From positions 1,389,810,223-1,389,874,222 of the forward strand of contig OX336388.2 in assembly GCA_946902985.2 (NCBI GenBank): a stretch of 64,000 bases of DNA, in the 5' to 3' direction. Both the position numbers and the translations under genes were made by a program. The stretch comes from Meconema thalassinum. Taxonomy: Eukaryota; Arthropoda; Insecta; Orthoptera; Tettigoniidae. Positions within the stretch are counted from its first letter, which is position 1. Every line of letters starts with the position of its first letter. Below, in pieces: positions 35,869 through 46,420 of this stretch. Under the pieces are notes generated by a model. That model had not been told where the DNA came from and did no database searches. It saw nothing but the letters and a program-made list of their open reading frames with translations.

Positions 35869-36369
35869 TTCCGATAGTAAATCATTGCTATTTTGTCCCG
35901 CATTGTAAGTGGAAGCGATTGCATGGGCTTGTGAAACAGGGTTGGAGTTGATCAGTCTTGTGTTGACTGTGTGCTAGGTTGGAGTGCAGTGTGCGCTAAT
36001 GATCAGGTGAAAAATGTTTGCTTCAAAAAAGATAAGTTTAGTTTCAATTGTCAACTTACCACTATCCCACACACTTTTCAACTAATAGATTTTTTCTCTT
36101 TATAGACACATCTATTCTTTGGACAGTAATTGAACACATCTTGCTTCATCAATTAACAAGGATTGATATGTAACTATTTAATTTATTTTTATATTTTATT
36201 TTTCTGAAGTCTTTATGACTTAAGTTTCGAGACAGAACGTTTTGAGCCAACTACCCGATTTAACTACAAGGAACAAAATCTACAAAATTCAACTATTTTA
36301 AATATAACCATTAATATTATATGCACCTTTTATGATTTGTGAAACCCTATTATCAGTAATGTTACGGAT

Positions 36370-36600
36370 GATACACTGAAGAAAATCTGTCGTCGAGACA
36401 TGTTTGACAGGGAACACTTCATTGCAGAAAGAAAATGGAAATTGCAACACCATGAAGGCATTGGTCGTTTGTGTTGATTTTCAAGATATGGAACGATGCC
36501 ATGTAGCTATGTAAACGATCAAAGTTTCAGACCCATTGGGTTGTTGCTACAGGTCTCCCCACATGATTGGTCGCGGAGGAATCAACTCCAGTATACGGAC
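36370..36600. mobile_element. Tc1-like end fragment
   Basis: Begins ATACACTGAAGAAAAT and again has GAAAATGGAAATTGCAAC at 36429-36446, the same terminal sequence as the element at 35302. Only the end and about 150 bp of leader remain. Confidence 0.55.
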
Positions 36601-36628
36601 TTTGTGTAGCATAGTTGACTTGCGGTCA

Positions 36629-38595
36629 TTAAACATTCAGACACTGACAGGAAAGGTGGAGGAGATTGTAGATGTGATGGAGAGAAGAAAACAGAAAGCG
36701 GTGTAAAGAGACACCATTTTGGAATGAGAGAGTAAAAGAAGCTGTGGGAAGGAAGAACAAGGCTTTCAGAGTGTGGTTCCAGGAATGAACTGATCTGGCA
36801 AGGGAAGATTATAAGATAAAGAAGAAAGAGGCAAACAAGATTGTCGCAGAGGAGAGGAAGAAATGGATGGTAAAGTGGACAGAGATGATGGAGGAAGATA
36901 GCAGAGGAAATAAAAAGTACTTTATGGGATGGTCAAAAGTAAGAGAAGAGGTCTGCGAGAGGATTTCATAATGGTGGACACAAACTGAAATGAGGTACAC
37001 AACAAAGAGACACTCAAGACAGTGTGGAAAGAGTACTTTGAGGATTTGCTGAATCCAAATTGTCATCGGGAGGAAGACAACACAGGAATGGAAAAGGACC
37101 TGACTTGGAGAGAACTGGAAATGGCTATAGACAAGATGAAAGGAGGAAGGGCACCGGGTGTGGACGAATTGAGTGTTGAAATGGTGAAGGCAGCAGGGGA
37201 GGTTGGGAAACAGTGGCTGTACCGTGTGATGAGGGTGGTATGGAAGGAGAAAAAGACCCCAGAAGATTGGAAGAAAGGATTAATTGTCCCAATATTTAAG
37301 AAAGGAGTGCAGAAATTACAGGGGAGTCACACTCATACCACACTGTGCCAAGATATATGAAAAGATATTAGAAAGTAGAATACGAGCCAAAGTGGAGAGA
37401 GAATTGAGAGAGGAGCAGTATGGATTCAGACCTGGGAGATCAACAGTGGATCTCATATTTTCAGTGAGACAGCTGCAGGAACACCACTACGAATTTGGAG
37501 AGGATCTGTTGATGGCCTTCCTGGACATCGAAAATGCCTATGATAGTGTGTGTAGGGAAGCAATGGAAAACATGGGAGTGGAAAAAGGGACTGTAAGCAA
37601 AGTGAAGGAGATGTATTGTGGAAGTGTGAGTTGTGTGAAATTTGGAGGGGAAAGAACAGACTGCTCCAGACAAATGAGTGACCTGAAATAGGGTAGTGCA
37701 CTGTCACCCCTTCTCTTTATTGTGGTTGTGGACCAGGTAATGACAAGGGTAGCAGGAAAGATAGAAGATAAGATGAAAGCAGTGGTGTTTGCAGATGATC
37801 CCATGGTCTGGGGAAACAAGGAGGAAATTCAGGAGCAACTGAAGGCTTGGGAAGAAACAGTGTGAGAGTACGGATGGAAGTTCAACATCAGTAAATGTGA
37901 GATCCTGTTAACGACCAGTAAAAAGGACAGACCAATGAGTGGGATAACACTTGGAGGTGGACAGCTGAAGAAGGTGGAAAGTCTCAAGTACTTGGAAATT
38001 ATAGTGGAGGAAAATGGGAGAAATGACAAAGAGATTACGGAATATGGCAGACAGGCAGAAGCATTTCTGAGAAGCATTAGGAGCTTAGTGTGGAATAAAT
38101 ATGTCCCACAAAAAAGCAAGGAAGTGTTATACAGAAGCTAATATATCCCGATACTGACCTGTGTTTCAGAAACGTGGATAATGAAGAAAAGGGACACAAG
38201 CAGAATACAGGCAAGTGAAATGAAGTTCCTGCGAAGTAGGATCGGAGTAACAAGAAGAGACAGGGTGAGGAATGAAAAGGTCAGGGAAATAGTGAAATAG
38301 GAGCCCTTGCAAGGTAGGATTGAGACATCAAGACTGAGGTGGTATGGACACTTAAAGAGAATGGAAGAGAAGAAGATTCCCAAGAGGATACATGAGATGC
38401 AGATGCAGAAGAAACGACCAAGTGGAAGACCAAGAGATAGATGGCTGAAAGGAGTGGAGGAATGTGTCAAGAAGAGAGGCGAGGACTGGACCAGTGTGAC
38501 AGCGGAGAGGTGGTGGGAAGAAAGGACTAAGTGGCGAGGCTTATGTTCCAAACAGACCCAGCCTGGGGCTGGAAACTGTACAAGATGATGATTGA
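36629..38595 (+). pseudogene. LINE (family D) copy, decayed
   Basis: Same family as the 838-codon ORF at 46457-48973 but heavily mutated. The endonuclease is reduced to its first residues (LTGKVEEIVDVMERRK, about 36640-36690), so most of that domain is deleted. RT pieces follow: GGRAPGVDELSVEMVKA (37142-37195), DWKKGLIVPIFKKG, then FLDIENAYDSV with the motif A Asp present (37520-37552). Motif C survives as VFADD (about 37787-37801). The C-terminal part ends CSKQTQPGAGNC at 38540-38580 and a GATGATGA tail follows. Frameshifts at about 37310 and stops at 37689 and 37863 are clear. Confidence 0.88.
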
Positions 38596-39099
38596 ATGCA
38601 AATGTTTTATTCACTGCCAATACTGGATAGTTCGATAGTTGGGAGAAAAGGCATGTGATACGTCAGTTAATAATAACAGGAGAACAGTTATCAGGTGATC
38701 ATGCAGCTACAGAAGATTACATCAGTGAATTTAATGACTTGGTTGCATCAGGAAATTACTCACCGCAAGAAGTGTATAACTAGGGACTTTGATTTATGGT
38801 AATATAAAAGGCTTGAAAGCAGTAAATAAAACATCCATTTCTGTCTGTTAGGTAGTCAGCCAGAAGGCTGGTTGGATCCTCAAAAAGTACCGCCGTTAGG
38901 TTATGTGGGAAGGTACCCAAAAAAAAACAAGGCAGCGCTATATTGAGTGTGCTTAATAACTGTGCACGGATATCGGGTTTAATAATGAACACTATAGAAA
39001 CATTTGGAGGAACAACAATCTATTTATTCTAGTTTTATTTTTGTGTTGGGGGGTATCAGCAGAGCATTGTTTCCATGATTTAGTACCATTTATATTAAA

Positions 39100-39378
39100 A
39101 TAACCCCTTGGCACTACAGCCCGTGCAGGGCCAAGGCCTACCAAGCGACCGCTGCCTAGCCATTTGGCCTGCGGATATTGGGGTGACGCGTGATCGGCGG
39201 ATCGGGTCCCCTCGGCCGTTAATGTTGGTTTTCGTGATCGGGGCGCTGCCTCACTGTCAGACAGCTACTCAATTGTCCTCACGAGGCTGAGTGCACTCCG
39301 TTCCAACCCTCACGTCAGTTTCTAAAATCCCTGACGGAGCCGGGAATTGAACCCGGGGTCTTCGGGTGAGAGACCGGC
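39100..39378 (-). repeat. tRNA-related SINE, 15-bp target duplication
   Basis: On the minus strand it has a B box GGTTCAATTCCC (about 39344-39355) within a tRNA-like CCGGGTTCAATTCCCGG stem-loop. A conserved GC-rich body follows (CGGCCGAGGGGACC and GCGGTCGCTTGGTAGG in that orientation). It is flanked by ACCATTTATATTAAA (39085-39099) and ACCATATATATTAAA (39379-39393). Confidence 0.8.
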
Positions 39379-39393
39379 ACCATATATATTAAA

Positions 39394-40440
39394 TATTTCT
39401 TATTTTCTATCGAACATGACTGCGTCATCGCAGGCCCTAAACTGAGAAACCGACCAACCTTTCTATCAAACAACAGTATTTCAATTAATTTTGAAGTACA
39501 GTAAGTATTTTAAAAAATCTTATTACCAGCATTTCGTTGGTATTTAGCATTTTAAGGTGAGAATAACACATTTCGCAAAATAACTTTATTTCTCGGCTTC
39601 AATGTCGAAAGAAATGACTTATTTGGGGTTAATATATCGTACTCCTTAAAATTGGAAGGATCCTAGATACAAGATGGGTTGCTTCTAACTTAAGAGCAGT
39701 CTCAGCTGTGTGGATAAGTTTCGAAGTTTTAGTGGCACATTTCAAAAGTGCCAAAGATGATCCCTAAGGAGACAAAACCGACCAAGTCATGTATGGAGGA
39801 GGGCTCCTTAACCATATAACCAATGTCAACTTTATATTAGACCTTGCATTGATGCATTATAAAAGGCAGCCAAGAACACAGTGATTGTCAACATGTCGTC
39901 TGTTACTATTTTGCCTCAATAGATGGCACAATGATTCCCATTTCAATGTTCCCCTCCCCCACAATAAAACTGGAAACCTATCAACAATTTGTTGTAGGAT
40001 TACGTGGTTAGCAAGGTCAAGGCTTCTAAAATAAATTACTATAAACAGTTTACATTTGACTCAACAGATAGAGTATAAACACAGTTCTCGCGCAGTGCTG
40101 TGTGAAGCATAGTTTATACCTGTACGGCAAACCGCCAGAGCGGTAACTACTTCCGCGTGTACACAGCTACATTCATACGTAAAACCGGCCTGAGAGGTTA
40201 AATAGTTTAAAGGGTACGCTTACCTCCACGTTCCCTCTGAAGAAAAAAAACCCTGGATATGAGTCAGCGGAGCGCGCTAACCACCATTTGAATCGCGCAC
40301 ACGCGCCCGTGATCTGCGCCAGTCCCAACTGGCTTGGCTTGCCGTGTTTATCAGGGCACACATAGATAATGACCCTGTATGATATAAAGTGTTATATTGT
40401 TGTTTTTTTTTTTTTTTTTTTGTTTTGTTTTTTTTTTTTT
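39394..40440. other. Intronic DNA, no gene; poly-T at 40401-40440
   Basis: Nothing coding. The right end is a long interrupted T run adjoining the Tc1-like element, which may be the tail of another retroposed fragment. Confidence 0.45.
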
Positions 40441-40442
40441 TG

Positions 40443-41675
40443 CGTGTTCATAAAATACATTTCAATATATTAACTGTATTGAACGACCAAGTGCAACAGG
40501 CATTGTGTCGTCACCGTGGGATGGAGTTCCATGCCTGTTGCAATTGGTCGTTCAATACAGGGACGGTTAATGCCGGTTGTGGGTGACGGAGTTGTCGTCC
40601 AATGAAGTCCCAGATATTGATTGGGCGGAATTCAATGAAACCCATCTTGTCAATACGGACCTAGCTATAGAAATTAATCCAATTGATCTCAATGATGGCC
40701 CATGCGTGCTCGATTGGGGACAGATCGGGGGATCGAGCAGATCAAGGCAGCATGGGGGTGTACGTTATCCTGTTGGAAAACACCCCCGGGAATGCCGTTC
40801 ATGAATGGCAGTGCAACAGGTCGAATCACCAGATGGACGTACACATGGTACAAATGGTACGCGGGATAACTACGGGAGTGTTCCTGCTGTCATAGGAAAT
40901 TTCTCCCCAGACCAGAATGCCCGGGGTAGGCCCTGTGTGTCGACGCCGCAGACAGGTGGAATACAATCACTCACCTGGCCTCCTTCTAACCAACACACGG
41001 CCATCAATGGCACCAAGGCAGAATCGGTTTTCATCGGAAAAAACAACAGACCTCCACTCCATCCTCCAATGAGCTCTCGCTTGACACCACTGAAGTCGCA
41101 GACGGTGGTGGTTTGGGGCAATTGGAATGCACACCGCAAGGCATCTGGCTCAGAGCTGTCCTTACGTAACAGATTTCGAACAGTTTGTTGCGTCACTGTG
41201 GTGCCAACTGCCGCTAAAATTGCTGCTGCAGATGCCGTCCGATTCGCTGAATACGTCGGTCCTGCCTCTCGGTGGTGCCACGGGGACGTCTGGAGCCCGG
41301 TCTTCTTGCGACCATACTTTCTCGTGACCGCTGCTGCCGGCACGCATGCACCTTGGAGACATTCCTGCCGAGTCGTTCTGCAATAGCGCGGAAGGAAAAT
41401 CCACCTTCATGTAGCTGTATTAAACAGCCTCGTTGGAACACAGTCAGCTGTTGATACTGGCTTCTTCATCATCGTAAAGGCATTCTTGACCCATTGATGG
41501 TCACTCCATCCAATCTCATAGGTAACTAACGCTCTCGCACAGTACAGTCCGTATTTGCAAACCTGATGTAGACCGCCATGGGGCCACTACTAGCGCCTCG
41601 CTAATGCGATATGCGGGAAATTTGAATCGACGTCATCTTTCAGTTGTATAAACACACCTACCAACGTTCGTTAAT
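40443..41675 (-). mobile_element. Tc1-like transposon with decayed transposase
   Basis: Minus-strand transposase in several frames. The N-terminal helix-turn-helix (RGCLIQLHEGGFSFRAIAERL, about 41435-41370) is followed by ERQDRRIQR and TQQTVRNLLRK. The catalytic core is damaged (SGVKREL.., then FQQD-like residues near 40790) and the C-terminal part lies near 40600-40500. Possible terminal repeats are TGCGTGTTCATAAA (40441) and, inverted, TTGTATAAACACACC (41653-41667). Many frameshifts; inactive. Confidence 0.75.
40482..40561. repeat. 30-bp inverted repeat (strong hairpin)
   Basis: CTGTATTGAACGACCAAGTG (from 40482) reappears inverted at 40542-40561, and the pairing continues inward through CAACAGGCAT with a single mismatch overall. 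The loop is about 20 bp. It lies at the 3' end of the Tc1-like transposase sequence. Confidence 0.85.
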
Positions 41676-41866
41676 CTAGCACAACCCATTCTTGGCGGCA
41701 ACACTGGAATAAGCAATAATAAACTGCAGTCTTCTCCTTCTGAATAAAGTAGCATAATCATGTACTGTGTGCACATTGTTTTGTTCAAGTGTGGGTGGTG
41801 TAATATAATATTTGACAGTTGTACTTAATTGTTTCATGTATTGACTTTCCTTAATCTTTGGAACAG

Positions 41867-41925
41867 ATATGATGGATCGGTCTCGTCTTGAGGGCCGAAC
41901 AATTGATGTGTGCCTCTTCTACTAG
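41867..41925 (+). CDS. rump: hnRNP M-like last coding exon
   Basis: After the acceptor GGAACAG (41860-41866) it reads, in phase 1, MMDRSRLEGRTIDVCLFY and stop TAG at 41923-41925. The ending 'DR-R--GR-IDV--FY' is the known C-terminus of hnRNP M / rumpelstiltskin, which supports both the exon and the long intron. The join gives AERAV-H-MMDR across the splice, as expected of this RRM. It was too short to stand out as an open frame. Confidence 0.85.
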
Positions 41926-44282
41926 GTAATATGTGTTGGGGCAGCCAAGTGCCGTTTCATTTCCTCTGTCAAGTTGTCATCCCATGTTATTTGCTGTGAA
42001 GATCTATTCACATTGTTAGGGACTTCAGGTAGTATAATTGGAATCAAACTGCTGGCTGTTGTTTTGGTGTTTAACCAGTGCTAGTATTTCAGTGATATTG
42101 TGTTCCAGGTTGTCATGGTCTTGTAGTGTTGACCTAAATGTCGCTGTTTTTTTTATTCTTGACTGAATGAAATGAAGGACATTGAATTATGAAGAGCAGT
42201 GCATCCATCATCAGTGCATCTTATTTGTGGCACTTCACAGTGTGTATCAGCTGTTAGGTTAGGTTCATTGTAAATCACAACATTCTTTTAATAAAAGGAC
42301 TATTTTAGTGGAAACAGGAAGACTCCATCTTCGTTCTGATGTAGTTGGTTTTTAATGTCTTATGTAGCTGTATTGTGGTTGTATGAATTTCATCAAGAAA
42401 TATTATTGCTGTCTTCTCAATTGTCGTGTAAGCTGGAAATAAAATGTGGTAGTCTTCCTAGACAATGGTAGAGTTCGTTCTTGTGTCGCATTTTATTTCT
42501 TGTTCCTTTGTTCTTATGTGTAGAAGGTTGTTTGCTGGAGCTTGATAGTGCCGGCCAAAACCTGGATTGATGTTGTGAGAGTCTCGATTGAATTTTTTAT
42601 ATATTTTTTTTTTATTTCCCCCCTCCTCTTCATATAAGGTGGTAAGTTCATTTCAACCTTGGTTGATGAATTAAAAATATTTGTATAGTGGATTGTTTTT
42701 TCATGTCATGCTTCTTGAAATGGTAAGTTGGGTAGAAAATGGGATTGGCCAGTTGCCCATCTAGTTTTCTTTCGAGGCTGTGGATTTTCTGTTACATTCG
42801 GTTAACTCATTGGTAACATTAACATTTTTATCTTAAAGGTTGGATTTGTATTACAAAGGATGGTAATGAACGTGGTAAGCTGAATCTTTCCACTTTCATC
42901 CTCTTTGAACTGCAGTTTATACTTCTCTCCAAGAGTACATCTAGAACTGAATAGGGAATACTGTGCCAGTGTTGCTCAAGGTATATTCTGTTACAATAAT
43001 GAATATATAAGCCACTTGTTGTGAAGTCCGTGAAGTCTTTAATAGAAGCCGTTTTGTGTCTGTTGGCTGCATTGTAAAATTAAAGCAATAAACCGTGGTG
43101 TAGGGTGTTCATTACAGCCTCTATGGCCAGTGATGTGACGGTAAATTCTGATTTCTTGCTTTGTCATGCGTTGCAACCCATAGGAACAGCATTTACTTTC
43201 TGACTTGGATGTCCTGCTAAAGTTTTTCGAAATTATTGTTCATTCCTTGTGTTTGTTACTTCAGTCACTAACACGAGGCAATGTAGTTTAGCTAATTATG
43301 TAATATATTTCTCATTACATAAATTAGCTTAAAAAATTGCATTCACCTTTGGTCTCACATTTATTGGTGAATTTGGTCGGTGGGTTCATGGTGCATAGAT
43401 TCATTTTGTGCCAGTGCTCTTGTGTTAACAGTTCCATGTTAGTTGAGGTTGTTCTTACTAATGCTTCACAACGTGTGGTAGTAATTATTTATGGACAAGC
43501 AGTTTTACATGTTGCATACATTGATTAATAGTCATTTGTATTGGATCTTATTTCAGTAGAAAAGGTAGGGTTTGTTTTTAGTTCTTTTTAAGCTAAGAGT
43601 TATTTGATTGTTACTACTGTTGACTGTTGGTCAGTCATGATTTAAGCAACTTGGCAACTAGTATTTTAGTAGCTAAGTATCTACAGCGGAGATGTGTCGG
43701 TGTTATTTTTGGAGATAGTTGCTGTTTGCATTAGGTTCGTAGATCTTGTTCAAGACTTCTGGAAAGTGGTACTGTATTTATGAATTGGTGGAATACATCA
43801 GGAATAACTGCAAAAAGGTAAGCTGAAACTGATTATATAAAGTGACATTTGGTCGTTAATTGCTTATTACACTTGTCAATACAGTTGAACCTACTTGATG
43901 CAAAACCCAGTTCTGCATAATTTGGATTTTTTCATAAATTTCCTTAGGTTCCTGCAAAATATAATTTTAAAACTCGTTGATTAAATCGTATTTTTACTTA
44001 TAGTATTTGTACATGGTTGCTGTACAGTACTTATTAAACATCACAAAATGTAATAGAGTTAAACGTATTCCAGCAATAATTTTAATTGTCTATGTCTACC
44101 CCTTATTAATCCTGGTTCCAACGAGGTCAGGGATGAGATGCAATGAAATTCCATGGGGCTGATGGTTTCTACAGCCGGATGCCCTTCCTGACGCCAACCT
44201 CATGAGAGATGAAATGCATGAAAGTTGAATTTCAAGAAGTTCCCACTTTGGCTACCAGACGCCACTGTCGCCCAGCGGCGAA
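41926..44282 (+). other. 3' UTR and downstream flank of the hnRNP M-like gene
   Basis: T- and G-rich DNA with no coding frame. Candidate poly(A) signals AATAAA occur near 42437 and 43087; I cannot choose between them. The segment 44100-44282 has GGATGCCCTTCCTGACGCCA, which looks like a separate interspersed repeat. Confidence 0.5.
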
Positions 44283-44607
44283 CATTTATTTATTTATGTC
44301 TTTTGCAGTGGCAAAGTTAGGGCTCGTGGCCCTCTCTTACACTTAACCACATAGTTATAATAAAATACACAAATACTACCATTGAATAAGATACGTAAAC
44401 TAGAAATTAAGTTAGAATAAAACAGGACATAAAAAAATAAAGATAGCAATGTACATCAAACAAAGAAACATATAAAATTGTTACCTGAAACAATAATAAT
44501 ACTACTAATAATAAGTGATAGTGTTAGATCTAGTAAATAACTGGGTATTTTAATTTTTATTTATTTACCATAATGGCTCAATCATGCTGTCTATCATCCA
44601 TCACCAG

Positions 44608-46420
44608 TCACACGAAACAGTCAGCGGTGTTCAAAAGGAAATCTCTGCAAGCAGTCTTAAATTTTGTGTAGGTCTTGCATTTCCTTACGTCAGCTGGGAG
44701 TGTATTCCAAAGTTGCGACCCAGTCACAACTAAGGATTTATTGTACTTGGAAGAGTGGTTAACGGGAATAGCGAGGGAAGAGCCAGATCTAGTATTAATA
44801 TTATGAAATGAGGACAGGAAATGAAATTTCGAAGAAATATACAGTGGGAGATTTTCGTCTAGGGTTCGATATACCGACGTCAAAATATGAAAATTTCGAC
44901 GCCCTTCAGGTTTCAGCCAAGAAAGAGCTTTGTAGCTAGGGGATACGTGAGAATCGTAATTCAAGTTGAAAGCAAACCGAAGACTAGAGTTCAATGCTCG
45001 TTGCAGTTTTTTAGTTTGTTCGCTAATTGCATCAACAAGGACCACGTCGCAATAGTCAAGTATTGGTAGTATCAAAGTCTCGATAAGTTTTATCCTCACG
45101 TCTTGTGGTAAAATGTCCTTATGCCGTTTGAGTGGGTGTAGCGTCGCGTACATCTTCCTGCAAGTATTACTTACATGTGCAGACCAGTCATGAGTTTCAG
45201 TCAGTCATACCGAGGTTTTTCACTGTTTTACTAAACGGGATTATGGTTGCATTTAAAGTCACAGGAGGGATAGTGTAGTTTTTATACATGGAATTCAATA
45301 ATCCCTGCGAGCCGATTATAATAACTTTGGTCTTTTTGGGGTTGAGAAGGAGAGCGTTATCGCTAGCATACACACTAAGTTGTTGCAGGTCGGTGTTTAC
45401 ATCTCGTATCGCGTTCGCTATATCTTTGATACCAACGTGACAGTAAATTCGGAGGTCATCCGCATAAAGATGATATCTATTTTATTTTATTACTGAGGAG
45501 ATGTCATTAATATAAAGGACAAACAAAAGAGGACCAAGAACGGAACCCTGAGGGGTTCCTGCCTTCCTGAGTCGCCACTGTGAAGCAGTATCTTGTGTTA
45601 TTACACGTTGCATGCGATCTGTAAGATATGCGGTGAAAAATTTTAAAGCCTCATTACCGAAAAGGCATGCAAGTTTCTTCAACAATGTCTGGATATGTAT
45701 CGTGTCAAAAGCCCTACTGAAGTCAAGGAGTGTGAGTAATGTCACTTGTCTTTCGTCCATTGCTTGTCTGATATCATCAGTCACTTTTAGTAAAGCAGTT
45801 GCTGTGCTATGGCCCTTCTTGAAGCCAGATTGAAGTGGATCCAGAAGAGAGTGAGCGTGCAGGTATTCCAGTATTTGAGTATGTACCAACCGTTCTAACG
45901 CTTTAGAAAGAGCGGGGAGAATAGAAATTTGACGGTAATCGGATAGAAGTTTAGAGCCTGGGTTCTTGGGAAGTGGGATTACATTAGCGTACTTCCAAAT
46001 TGCAGGTAATGTGCCATTTTTGAGACAGTGATTAAAAATATGGGTGAGAATGGGTAGAATAGCGCCAATGATATTATGTATGAAAGTTATAGGAATATCG
46101 TCGACACCACTAGCTTTCGATTTAATAGAATACAAGACTTTCTTAACTTCATTAGTGCTGACAGTACGAAAAGCAAAGCATGGGCGACTTTGTGGGACAA
46201 ATGATGGGTTATTATTTACATGAGGTATGTTAAGCGGATTAGACTGAACTCTCTCTTCCGTGAAATACGCATTTAAATCGTTAAGTGGAATGTCGGGTAC
46301 CTGAAGCTGTTCCCGTGTTTTGCCTATGCCCATGGCTCGGAGATGCCTCCAAGCACTAGCCGTATTTAGATTCCTTGTTGATTCACGAACATATTTAAAC
46401 TTAAGATTTAAACTTAAGGC
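44608..46420 (-). pseudogene. LINE-A reverse transcriptase and C-terminus
   Basis: Runs from FKYVRESTRN at about 46400 through KSKASGVDDIPITFI, LLDFSRAFDTI (motif A Asp, about 45730-45700) and TPQGSVLGPLLF (motif B) to about 45482. A frameshift in an AT-run then leads to YHLYADDLRIY (motif C, about 45465-45435). A further segment leads to the open stretch ending at 44608 (LPILDYCDVV, then GSQLWNTLPADVR). At least one more frame change occurs near 45200. Catalytic residues of motifs A and C are present. Confidence 0.88.

Larger units (their letters stand above)
34667..41866 (+). other. 7.2-kb intron filled with transposons
   Basis: Inferred from the phase-compatible join of 34666 to 41867. 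It contains a CT/C-rich microsatellite, two Tc1-like fragments, a LINE (36629-38590), a SINE (39100-39378) and a Tc1-like element (40443-41675). Intervals 34770-35300, 38600-39084 and 39394-40385 show nothing I can name. Confidence 0.75.

Noticed and set aside
40805..41386. A 193-codon + strand frame in the host intron
   Set aside because: It is antisense to a Tc1-like transposase whose helix-turn-helix is recognisable.
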